A stretch of DNA of 64,000 nucleotides, taken from positions 62,001-126,000 of the forward strand of contig NZ_JAKRNU010000010.1 in NCBI RefSeq assembly GCF_022346545.1. Direction: 5' to 3'. The stretch is from Sporosarcina sp. ACRSM. Its GTDB lineage: Bacteria; Bacillota; Bacilli; Bacillales_A; Planococcaceae. Shown one piece after another: positions 35,262 through 42,251 of this stretch (positions are counted from its first letter, which is position 1; every line of letters starts with the position of its first letter). The notes under the pieces are model-generated. The model saw nothing but the letters and a program-made list of their open reading frames with translations, had not been told where the DNA came from and did no database searches. The position numbers were made by a program, and so were the translations under genes.

Positions 35262-36019
35262 TCCAGGTTCGTGAGCTAACGAAGTTTTACGGTAAAAAAG
35301 CGGTTGTTGAAAAGGTGAATGTCAATATTCATCGCGGACAAATCACTTCTTTTATCGGGCCGAATGGTGCAGGGAAATCGACGCTTCTTTCAATGGTGAG
35401 CCGTTTGTTAGATGCGGATACTGGCGAAGTGCTTGTTGATAACGATCAAGTGAGGCACATGAAATCGAATGAGTTTTCCAAAAGGGTTTCGATTTTAAAA
35501 CAATCGAATTTCATGAATGTCCGTTTGACGATCCGTGAACTTGTTTCGTTTGGAAGATTCCCACACTCCAGAGGGAGATTAACCGCTGAGGATGTGCGGA
35601 TCGTGGATCAGGCGATGGACTATATGGATCTGATGGATATGCAACATCAATACTTAGATGAATTATCGGGTGGACAACGCCAACGGGCATTCATCGCGAT
35701 GGTCATCGCTCAAGATACAGATTACATCCTTCTGGATGAGCCGCTGAACAATCTGGATATGAAGCACTCTGTTCAAATCATGAAGATTTTGAGAAGGCTA
35801 GTGGATGAACTAGGGAAAACAGTTGTCATCGTTTTGCATGATATTAACTTTGCGTCCGTCTACTCAGATCGGATTGTCGCATTGAAAAATGGCCGTGTCG
35901 TCAAAGACGGTCCGACCAATGACATTATCAATTCCGACGCGTTGAAAGAAATTTACGATATGGAAATACCCATCAAACAATTGAGCAATTGCCGTATATG
36001 TGTGTATTTCAATTCCTAA
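35258..36019 (+). CDS. yclP: Siderophore ABC importer ATPase YclP
   Basis: A 253-aa ATPase energising ferric siderophore import. Walker A GPNGAGKSTLLS near 36, signature LSGGQRQRAFIAMVIAQD near 138, Walker B YILLDEPLNNLD, switch VLHDINFASVYSD. Typical FecE-type. Translationally coupled to yclO; the binding-protein gene follows after about 60 bases. Confidence 0.92.
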   Translation: MIQVRELTKFYGKKAVVEKVNVNIHRGQITSFIGPNGAGKSTLLSMVSRLLDADTGEVLVDNDQVRHMKSNEFSKRVSILKQSNFMNVRLTIRELVSFGRFPHSRGRLTAEDVRIVDQAMDYMDLMDMQHQYLDELSGGQRQRAFIAMVIAQDTDYILLDEPLNNLDMKHSVQIMKILRRLVDELGKTVVIVLHDINFASVYSDRIVALKNGRVVKDGPTNDIINSDALKEIYDMEIPIKQLSNCRICVYFNS

Positions 36020-36081
36020 TAAGGGAATGCGCAGGATGTGCGGTGTAAAATTTATAAATACAACATAAAAGGATGGTTTGG

Positions 36082-37053
36082 ATGAAGAAACTTACAATTG
36101 CATTCATGATGTTTGCATTAATGGCTCTACTTGTCGCTTGTGGCGGCAAAGACGATGGCGCAGCAGAAGATCAAACAACAGCTGATAACACAAAACAAGA
36201 AGCTGAAACAGCTGAGCCGGAAACAATGACAATTACACAAGAATTGGGCGAAGTGACGCTTGAGAAAAACCCTGAAAAAATAGTTGTATTCGACTTTGGT
36301 ATGCTTGATACTTTAGACGAACTTGGTATTGAAGTAGCAGGTGTTGCACAAAAGAATGTCCCTGCATACTTGTCAAAATATCAGGATGAAAAGTACGAGA
36401 ATATCGGTAGCCTGAAAGAGCCAGACTTCGAAGCAATCCATGCGATGCAACCGGATGTTATCTTCATCTCTGGACGTCAAGCGGCTATGTACGAGGAACT
36501 AAGTGAAATTGCTCCAACAGTCTTTGTGGGTGTTGATACAACGAACTATATGGAATCTTTCAAATCGAACATGGAAATGGTAGCTGAACTCTTTGGTAAA
36601 GAAGAGGAAATGAAAACGAAACTAGCGGAAATCGATGAAAAAATTGCTGCAATTAATGAAAAAGTGACAGCAAGCGATGCAAAAACATTGGTCGTTCTTG
36701 GTAACGAAGGAAAAGTAAGTGCATATGGTCCAAGCTCACGTTTCGGTATTATCCATGACGTATTCGGTTTTAAACCAGCTGATGAAAAAATTGAAGTATC
36801 TACACATGGTCAAAGCGTATCCTTCGAATATATCCTTGAAACAAATCCGGATATTTTATTCGTCATTGACCGTGATAAAGCAGTCGGCGGTGACGCAAGT
36901 GCAAAAGATGCAATCGAAAACGAATTGGTCATGAAAACAAACGCTTATAAAAATGGGAAAATCATTTACCTAGATCCAGGATACTGGTACCTATCTGGTG
37001 GCGGACTTCAATCCGTGCAAGAGATGGTGGCAGAAGTAGAAACAGCATTATAA
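36082..37053 (+). CDS. yclQ: Siderophore-binding lipoprotein YclQ
   Basis: Class III solute-binding lipoprotein, 323 aa from ATG 36082 (signal MKKLTIAFMMFALMALLVAC, lipobox LVAC). FecB/TroA fold: TITQELGEVTLEKNPEKIVV, then DEKYENIGSLKEPDFEAI and the long helix linking the lobes. C-terminal lobe contains YLDPGYWYLSGGGLQSV, characteristic of YclQ/FatB petrobactin binders. ATG 36073 upstream in frame is less well placed. Ligand inferred from homology. Confidence 0.9.
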   Translation: MKKLTIAFMMFALMALLVACGGKDDGAAEDQTTADNTKQEAETAEPETMTITQELGEVTLEKNPEKIVVFDFGMLDTLDELGIEVAGVAQKNVPAYLSKYQDEKYENIGSLKEPDFEAIHAMQPDVIFISGRQAAMYEELSEIAPTVFVGVDTTNYMESFKSNMEMVAELFGKEEEMKTKLAEIDEKIAAINEKVTASDAKTLVVLGNEGKVSAYGPSSRFGIIHDVFGFKPADEKIEVSTHGQSVSFEYILETNPDILFVIDRDKAVGGDASAKDAIENELVMKTNAYKNGKIIYLDPGYWYLSGGGLQSVQEMVAEVETAL

Positions 37054-37060
37054 TAAACCG

Positions 37061-37102
37061 AAAAAGAACCGATTCACTGAAAAAGTGGATGGGTTCTTTT
37101 TT
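37061..37102 (+). terminator. Intrinsic terminator of yclNOPQ
   Basis: AAAAAGAACC...GGTTCTTTTTT long stem with one or two mismatches, GAAA loop. Confidence 0.85.
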
Positions 37103-37177
37103 GGTGGTTGAAACGGTCTTTATAAAGGAATCTTTACCTCGTCTAGGCATTTCTCGGAAAATTATATTGCGAACTTG

Positions 37178-37206
37178 TTGTCCTAGGGAAACAAGTAGCA
37201 TACAAT
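37178..37206 (+). promoter_or_regulatory. Candidate sigma-A promoter of the ZIP transporter
   Basis: TTGTCC, 17-base spacer, TACAAT, about 35 bases before the start codon. No zinc-uptake repressor operator noted. Confidence 0.4.
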
Positions 37207-37241
37207 AGCAATAATTAGAGCTATAGAAAGAAGATGTGTAC

Positions 37242-38051
37242 ATGGACGGAAATATCCTATTTGCATTTGGATTAACCTTGTTCGCAGGACTGGCAACAGG
37301 AATTGGCAGCTTGCTCGCTTTTTTTACGAAGAGGACCAATACAAAATTTTTGTCAATTGCACTTGGCTTTTCAGCAGGTGTTATGATTTACGTTTCATTG
37401 ATTGAAATATTTGTGAAAGCAAAAGATGAGCTTGTGCTGGAACTTGGATTGAATAATGGCTATTGGGTGACCATTGCCGGCTTTTTTGGCGGGATGTTAC
37501 TGATCGCCTTGATTGATCATTTCATCCCGGAAATGGGAAATCCACATGAAGTGAAAAGTGTGGAAGACGTAAACACCGGACCAACGAATGATGAATATGC
37601 GAGGCTGAAGAAAATGGGGATGTTCACGGCCTTGGCCATCGCAATCCACAACTTTCCGGAGGGCATCGCCACATTTACATCCGCGTTACAAGATCCGACT
37701 CTCGGTGTGGCCATCGCGATTGCCGTAGCGATTCACAATATACCAGAAGGGATTGCGGTTGCTGTTCCAATTTTCTTTGCGACAGGAAACCGTAAGCAAG
37801 CTTTTAAATTATCCTTCCTATCGGGCTTGGCCGAACCGGTTGGTGCGATTGTTGCTTTTCTCATTTTAATGCCGTTTTTGAATGGCATCATGTTCGGCAT
37901 CATTTTTGCAGCGGTAGCCGGAATCATGGTATTCATCTCCATCGATGAATTGCTGCCCGCAGCAAGGGAGTATGATGAAGCACACCTCTCCGTCTACGGC
38001 ATGATGGCAGGAATGGCCGTCATGGCAATCAGCCTTGTACTTGTCGTGTAA
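37242..38051 (+). CDS. zupT: ZIP-family divalent metal transporter (ZupT-like)
   Basis: An eight-helix metal importer of 269 aa (zinc, also iron or manganese in relatives). Helix 4 has the metal site HNFPEGIATF and helix 5 HNIPEGIAVAVP, both invariant in ZupT. The His/acid-rich loop near residue 95-110 is short. The frame opens at GTG 37236, but ATG 37242 is better placed behind GAAAGAAG. Monocistronic. Confidence 0.93.
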   Translation: MDGNILFAFGLTLFAGLATGIGSLLAFFTKRTNTKFLSIALGFSAGVMIYVSLIEIFVKAKDELVLELGLNNGYWVTIAGFFGGMLLIALIDHFIPEMGNPHEVKSVEDVNTGPTNDEYARLKKMGMFTALAIAIHNFPEGIATFTSALQDPTLGVAIAIAVAIHNIPEGIAVAVPIFFATGNRKQAFKLSFLSGLAEPVGAIVAFLILMPFLNGIMFGIIFAAVAGIMVFISIDELLPAAREYDEAHLSVYGMMAGMAVMAISLVLVV

Positions 38052-38059
38052 TGCTAGAA

Positions 38060-38096
38060 AGCTTCCAAGTATGAATCATGCTTGGGGGCTTTTTTG
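38060..38096 (+). terminator. Intrinsic terminator of the ZIP gene
   Basis: AAGCTTCCAAG/CTTGGGGGCTT with two G-T wobbles and TTTTTT. Confidence 0.75.
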
Positions 38097-38123
38097 ATGG
38101 GATGTCCTCGTGGATAAAGTGAA

Positions 38124-38207
38124 GTCGCTCGCGCTCAAAGCGAAGGTGCACGGGCTCAAAGCGAAGTTCTCGCGCTCAAAGTGAATCTGCTCGCGCTCAA
38201 AGCAAAC
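38124..38207. repeat. Second GCGCTCAAAG array (four units)
   Basis: GCGCTCAAAG-type units start at 38131, 38152, 38172 and 38193, i.e. every 20-21 bases, exactly the spacing of the large array at 14001-14380. It also lies just after a terminator. No coding potential. Confidence 0.8.
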
Positions 38208-38291
38208 CTCCCTTCCCCAAAAGAAAAATCTTGTATACAAATCTAAGGGTATAACGATCTGTCAATTCGGTGAAAATGCATAAAATACTGT

Positions 38292-38331
38292 TTGTGCTCA
38301 TGACACCTGTATAGTATAATTACAGGTGTCA
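38292..38331 (+). promoter_or_regulatory. Promoter with NiaR-like operator
   Basis: -35 TTGTGC (38292-38297), 17 bases, -10 TATAAT (38315-38320). The -10 lies inside a dyad TGACACCTGTA (38301-38311) / TACAGGTGTCA (38321-38331). ACACCTGT-type palindromes are what the nicotinate-responsive repressor NiaR (YrxA) uses in Bacillales, as far as I recall. The placement would block RNA polymerase. Confidence 0.6.
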
Positions 38332-38364
38332 TGACAACCAAATAGACATCGAGGGGAAAACGCT

Positions 38365-39570
38365 GTGAAAAATAACAAGCAAGGAATCTCACGCAATAAA
38401 TTACTAGCGCTTGCTGGGACAGGCTGGATGTTCGATGCAATGGATGTGGGCATTTTGTCCTTTGTCATTGCCGCGCTTGCAGTGGATTGGCATTTGACGC
38501 CGTCCGAAATGGGTTGGATCGGGAGTGTTAATTCCATCGGGATGGCTGTCGGCGCATTTGGTTTTGGTCTTTTAGCGGACCGCATTGGTCGGAAAAATGT
38601 GTTTATGATGACACTCGTCTTATTTTCACTTGCGAGCGGATTATCCGCATTGACGACTACGCTGATTGCATTCCTTATTTTACGCTTCCTAGTAGGGGCG
38701 GGACTTGGAGGAGAGTTGCCGGTCGCATCTACTTTAGTATCAGAAAGTGTGGAAGCGAAAGAACGTGGACGCGTCGTCGTGCTACTGGAAAGTTTCTGGG
38801 CTGCTGGCTGGTTGATTGCTGCATTAATCGCTTACTTTGTCATCCCACATTATGGCTGGAGAATCGCACTGATTATCACGGCGCTTCCTGCATTTTATGC
38901 CATTTATTTACGAAGAAAATTGCCGGATTCACCTAAATTCGAGGCGGCAGGCAAACCAAAAGAGTCCGCGTTTGCAAAACTGAAACTGATTTGGACGAAA
39001 AAATATGCGCGGCGGACATTGATGTTGTGGATTGTTTGGTTTATGGTCGTGTTTTCGTATTACGGCATGTTCTTATGGCTGCCAAGTGTAATGGTGATGA
39101 AAGGTTTTGATTTAATTCATAGTTTTAAATATGTACTCATCATGACACTTGCTCAATTGCCGGGCTACTTCACGGCTGCATGGTTAATTGAGAGGGCGGG
39201 CCGAAAGTTTGTATTGGCAACGTATCTGCTAGGTACCGCGGCAAGCGCATTACTTTTTGGAAACGCAGAAACCCTAACGCCACTTCTCATTTTCGGAGCA
39301 TTGCTATCGTTTTTCAATTTGGGGGCATGGGGTGCTTTGTACGCCTATTCTCCGGAGCAATATCCGACAGCGGTTCGCGCGACGGGTTCCGGGATGGCCG
39401 CTGCAGTCGGACGGATCGGCGGGATTTTCGGACCGCTCCTCGTCGGCTCCTTGTTAGCTGCAGGAACCGGTTTTGGGACGATTTTCGGCATTTTCTGCGG
39501 AGCGATTATCATCGGCGTGCTTGCAGTGGTGTTTTTAGGAACGGAAACAAAACAATTAGAATTGGAATGA
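38365..39570 (+). CDS. niaP: MFS transporter, likely niacin importer NiaP
   Basis: A 401-aa twelve-helix MFS of the sugar/organic-acid branch. MFDAMDVGILSFVIAAL (helix 1) and GFGLLADRIGRKNVFM (loop 2-3) match NiaP (B. subtilis YceI). YSPEQYPTAVRATGSGMAAAVGRIGG also fits. The NiaR-like palindrome over its promoter supports niacin uptake rather than sugar transport. Upstream GAGGGGAAAACGC is the ribosome site. Monocistronic. Confidence 0.8.
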   Translation: MKNNKQGISRNKLLALAGTGWMFDAMDVGILSFVIAALAVDWHLTPSEMGWIGSVNSIGMAVGAFGFGLLADRIGRKNVFMMTLVLFSLASGLSALTTTLIAFLILRFLVGAGLGGELPVASTLVSESVEAKERGRVVVLLESFWAAGWLIAALIAYFVIPHYGWRIALIITALPAFYAIYLRRKLPDSPKFEAAGKPKESAFAKLKLIWTKKYARRTLMLWIVWFMVVFSYYGMFLWLPSVMVMKGFDLIHSFKYVLIMTLAQLPGYFTAAWLIERAGRKFVLATYLLGTAASALLFGNAETLTPLLIFGALLSFFNLGAWGALYAYSPEQYPTAVRATGSGMAAAVGRIGGIFGPLLVGSLLAAGTGFGTIFGIFCGAIIIGVLAVVFLGTETKQLELE

Positions 39571-39575
39571 ATGTG

Positions 39576-39606
39576 AGGCCTGCCTTATTAAAGGGCAGGT
39601 CTTTTT
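39576..39606 (+). terminator. Intrinsic terminator of niaP
   Basis: AGGCCTGCC/GGGCAGGTCT stem with 8-base loop, then CTTTTTG. Confidence 0.75.
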
Positions 39607-39633
39607 GATGTTGCAGAAGGTATGACTGTGGTA

Positions 39634-39672
39634 CCGCAAGGGCCATTTCGGAAAGCCGCAAACGAATTTCGG
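39634..39672 (+). promoter_or_regulatory. Composite ComA-type operator, copy 1
   Basis: Layout CCGCAA-N6-TTTCGG-N4-CCGCAA-N5-TTTCGG. The inner TTTCGG-N4-CCGCAA matches the ComA dyad TTGCGG-N4-CCGCAA known from B. subtilis with one change. It is about 100 bases upstream of the 251-aa gene; TATGCA lies 17 bases after the last half-site. Confidence 0.7.
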
Positions 39673-39771
39673 TGAACTTGAGTTTGAAGTATGCAACAAT
39701 TGAGAAAAGGGTGTGGCTTCCCAAATATAATTGTGTTTGGCTCCAAATAATAATGAATGAGGGGATTTTTC

Positions 39772-40527
39772 GTGAATAACATCGACTTGACATTAAAGGA
39801 AATCTTCATGTCAACTACACTAACAAAATTACAAAAAATTTTACATGCAGAAAAAATATTAACTGAAAAACTAGACATAGAGACAACAAATACAGAGCTC
39901 TATTTCCAATTAGCTGTAGTGGTATTAGAAGAACCAGAGGTCGATTTTATTCAGAGCATAGAATGTACGGAAAAAATCCTTACTTATGACAAAACGAATA
40001 TAGAGGCAGCGATATTCCTATCATGGCTTCAATACTTCAATCGAGGATATGTTAACTCAAGCACATTGATGGTACTGGACAATTTACTTACGAACGTAGA
40101 AATGGATTCGCTTTCGACATCACTTATCTATTTAGCGAAATCTTGGAGTTACGGAATTGATGAAGAGCAATATCATACCTTTTTGAAAAAGTCTGTTGAG
40201 AGTAATGGCACGTATGTTGATAATTGCCTTGAATTGGCAAACTTTTATCGAAATAAAGGGGAGTCAGATAAAGAAAAATCCCTTATTCGTAAAGCTTTTA
40301 AAAACATAGAAAAGATCTATCGAGTGGACGAATCGTTTGACATAGCAGTTGTGGAACCTTACTTAGGAGATGATTTTAAAGGGATGATCGATCTTCCGAC
40401 TAATTACGTACCTACCTATTATATGGTGAAAAAAGAATCCATATTAAGAACTGTTCTTGCCAGTAATGCAGTGAACAGTATGCTAGAGAGATTATCGGAT
40501 TCCGACCAATGGGAAGTGTTACTGTGA
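39772..40527 (+). CDS. Unknown alpha-helical protein, putative quorum-sensing target
   Basis: Not recognised. A 251-aa soluble protein, all-helical by composition, with TPR-like spacing (for example ELYFQLAVVVLEEPEVDFIQSIECTEK; NCLELANFYRNKGESDKEKSL). GTG 39772 has GAGGGG 7 bases upstream; ATG 39808 is a weaker alternative. A ComA-type operator sits upstream. By analogy with ComA-controlled rap genes of B. subtilis (TPR proteins) a regulatory role is possible, but no Rap signature is seen. More AT-rich than the flanking niaP gene. Confidence 0.75.
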   Translation: MNNIDLTLKEIFMSTTLTKLQKILHAEKILTEKLDIETTNTELYFQLAVVVLEEPEVDFIQSIECTEKILTYDKTNIEAAIFLSWLQYFNRGYVNSSTLMVLDNLLTNVEMDSLSTSLIYLAKSWSYGIDEEQYHTFLKKSVESNGTYVDNCLELANFYRNKGESDKEKSLIRKAFKNIEKIYRVDESFDIAVVEPYLGDDFKGMIDLPTNYVPTYYMVKKESILRTVLASNAVNSMLERLSDSDQWEVLL

Positions 40528-40642
40528 CAGTCCATGTTTTCCATAACCATGGTTCTCTGTCTGAAAAAAAAACACCAACTCGGCGGGCTGAATATAAATT
40601 TCCTCGCTAAATGTAGCAACATAATCACTGCGGCACTGCGAT

Positions 40643-40671
40643 AAAAAAAGGTGCCGGATTTTTTCGGAACC
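40643..40671 (-). terminator. Hairpin terminator on the minus strand
   Basis: On the minus strand GGTTCCG ... CGGCACC (one mismatch) followed by seven T. It starts five bases after the stop of the small frame 40676-40789. Confidence 0.6.
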
Positions 40672-40675
40672 GCTT

Positions 40676-40789
40676 TTAGTCATTTGTAATGATAATTTCT
40701 CCACTCTCCGTACTGACAAAGTAAAAAGCATCATACATAATGTCGTTAGGACGAGCGGCAGTCTTGATATGCACAATGTATACCTTCAT
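40676..40789 (-). CDS. Possible small protein (37 aa)
   Basis: Starts ATG 40789 (MKVYIVHIKTAARPNDIMYD...) and ends ESGEIIITND. Composition is protein-like and a terminator follows directly, but the ribosome site is weak (GATAGAGAT). It could also be the remnant of a larger gene. No family recognised. It points away from comQ. Confidence 0.35.
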   Translation of the reverse strand: MKVYIVHIKTAARPNDIMYDAFYFVSTESGEIIITND

Positions 40790-40995
40790 ATCTCTATCAT
40801 ATTTATGAATTAAAAGAGAGGTGCTATTGAGTGACATCATGTATTAGAAAAGACCTGTTTCTGACACGAATCTAAATCGTATTAGGAATGGGTCCTTTAA
40901 ACTATAGCATTGCTTTCTTCTGAAAGAGAACTTTTTGTTTAGATTGAACAAAATGGGTATAAAAACATTGTTTTAATTTCCTGAAATTAGAAATA

Positions 40996-41035
40996 CCGCA
41001 ATGCCTATTTCGGAAAACCGCAATCAACATTGCGG
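40996..41035 (+). promoter_or_regulatory. Composite ComA-type operator, copy 2, at the comQ promoter
   Basis: CCGCAA-N6-TTTCGG-N4-CCGCAA-N6-TTGCGG, ending 72 bases before comQ. The last half-site TTGCGG (41030-41035) stands 17 bases before TATGCT (41053-41058) and so coincides with a -35 position. This predicts ComA-dependent transcription of comQXPA itself. Confidence 0.75.
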
Positions 41036-41107
41036 TGTTTCTGTAGAGGAAATATGCTACAGTTGTAGTAGGTCAAATAAACTACGCTTTTGGGAGGGGG
41101 AAAGTAG

Positions 41108-42022
41108 TTGGATACGCCACAGTCCATTTTGATCAAAAAATCAATCGAACAAGCTGTACACACACAGGTCAAGCAACAACAATTAAAAGAACAGCTTTTA
41201 GGATATGCCGGTTATCACGCAAAACTAGGATTTCCTTTTGGGGAATTGCTCGTTTTGCACTATAACCAATTCAATGGAATTGCAACTGATGATATTTACG
41301 CAGTTGCAGCCGCTGTTGAAATCTTGATATTATCCTTTGATATGTTAGATGATTTTGAAGATGAGGACTGTATCGACAAGCCGTGGTCAACCCAGACTAA
41401 TTTGGCGTTAAATTCAACAACTGCCCTCCTTTTCTTAAGTGTAGATGCAATCCGGACTACCGATTTTCCGAATAAGGATCGAGCGATGGACATTCTAATC
41501 CGCTATGCGCTTCGGTCCATAAATGGTCAACATCAGGATCTTTTAAATAGCAGTAGAAATGAAAAGGACTATATCGAGATGACGATTGAGAAATCCGGAT
41601 CCTTGACTGCTCTTGCTTGTTTAATTGGTACTGTTTTGGCAACGGATGATTATCCGGAGGAGATTGAGACTTACGCTGAACTGATCGGTTTAGTTGGACA
41701 GATCTCCAATGATTTAAAAGATATCACAACATGGAATGAAAAAAATGATCTATTGAATAAGAAATATACCCTTCCAATCATTTATTTACTCAATCATCCT
41801 GATGAAGATTTGCAATTGGTTCGAGATTACTATAATAATAAGTTAAGTGCTGATGAAATCAGACAGAATCGGGAATTGATCAGTCGGAAGTTTGTAGAAA
41901 CAGGAGCCATTACATATACCGAAGTGATAAAGAAGATGCATCAAAATCGGGCGTTGAACGAAGTGAAGAAACTGCAGATCGATCAACAGTATATGGATCG
42001 ACTTGTGACATACATACAATAA
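41108..42022 (+). CDS. comQ: ComQ, isoprenyl transferase modifying the ComX pheromone
   Basis: A 304-aa trans-isoprenyl-diphosphate-synthase fold protein that transfers geranyl or farnesyl to a tryptophan of ComX. The first Asp-rich motif is DMLDDFEDED near residue 78 and the second is QISNDLKDI near 200. TTG 41108 has GGGAGGGGG 7 bases upstream. Gene order (comX, comP, comA behind it) separates it from ordinary prenyl synthases. Length as in B. subtilis ComQ. comX starts 19 bases after its stop. Confidence 0.93.
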   Translation: MDTPQSILIKKSIEQAVHTQVKQQQLKEQLLGYAGYHAKLGFPFGELLVLHYNQFNGIATDDIYAVAAAVEILILSFDMLDDFEDEDCIDKPWSTQTNLALNSTTALLFLSVDAIRTTDFPNKDRAMDILIRYALRSINGQHQDLLNSSRNEKDYIEMTIEKSGSLTALACLIGTVLATDDYPEEIETYAELIGLVGQISNDLKDITTWNEKNDLLNKKYTLPIIYLLNHPDEDLQLVRDYYNNKLSADEIRQNRELISRKFVETGAITYTEVIKKMHQNRALNEVKKLQIDQQYMDRLVTYIQ

Positions 42023-42041
42023 AGATTAGGAGATGAAAACC

Positions 42042-42203
42042 ATGCAAGAAATCATCCAATTTTTAACCGAAAATGTCGAAGTAGTAGAGAAAGTGAAAGA
42101 AGGGACAGCCAGTTTAGTAGGTGTGACTGGAGAAGAAGTTAAAGCAATCTTGGAAGTGTTCTTTAACGAACAAATCGCTCCAAAGGTCTATATATGGGAA
42201 TAA
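42042..42203 (+). CDS. comX: ComX quorum-sensing pheromone precursor (53 aa)
   Basis: Short gene with AGGAGATG ribosome site. It begins MQEIIQFLTENVEVVEKVKE, has the ComX middle TASLVGVTGEEVKAIL and ends APKVYIWE. The single tryptophan (residue 52) is next to last, the residue that ComQ-type enzymes prenylate near the C-terminus. No signal peptide, as is normal for ComX. The C-terminal six to ten residues would be the mature pheromone. It lies between comQ and comP and has no annotation-length frame, so it is easily missed. Confidence 0.9.
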   Translation: MQEIIQFLTENVEVVEKVKEGTASLVGVTGEEVKAILEVFFNEQIAPKVYIWE

Positions 42204-42209
42204 GTATTC

Positions 42210-42240
42210 AAAGCCGGAGGAATTTTTCTCCGGCTTTTTT
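42210..42240 (+). terminator. Strong terminator/attenuator between comX and comP
   Basis: AAAGCCGGAG/CTCCGGCTTT, ten-bp perfect stem, 8-base loop, TTTTTT. It ends 11 bases before the comP start, whose AAGGTGAT ribosome site begins at the end of the T run. Confidence 0.85.
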
Positions 42241-42251
42241 AAGGTGATAAA

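Larger units (their letters stand above)
40528..40995. other. Intergenic stretch before comQ
   Basis: About 470 bases. It holds a small minus-strand frame with its own terminator (listed separately), AT-rich sequence at 40790-40990, and no other convincing gene. Confidence 0.4.

Noticed and set aside
40519-40776. 85-codon minus-strand frame upstream of comQ
   Set aside because: It runs through a T-tailed hairpin and its first half is out of frame with the more plausible 37-aa frame. Its second half looks weakly protein-like, but this was not enough to call it.
41108-42022. Housekeeping polyprenyl diphosphate synthase
   Set aside because: The Asp-rich motifs alone would allow this, but the ComX-like peptide, ComP and ComA directly behind it make ComQ the better call.
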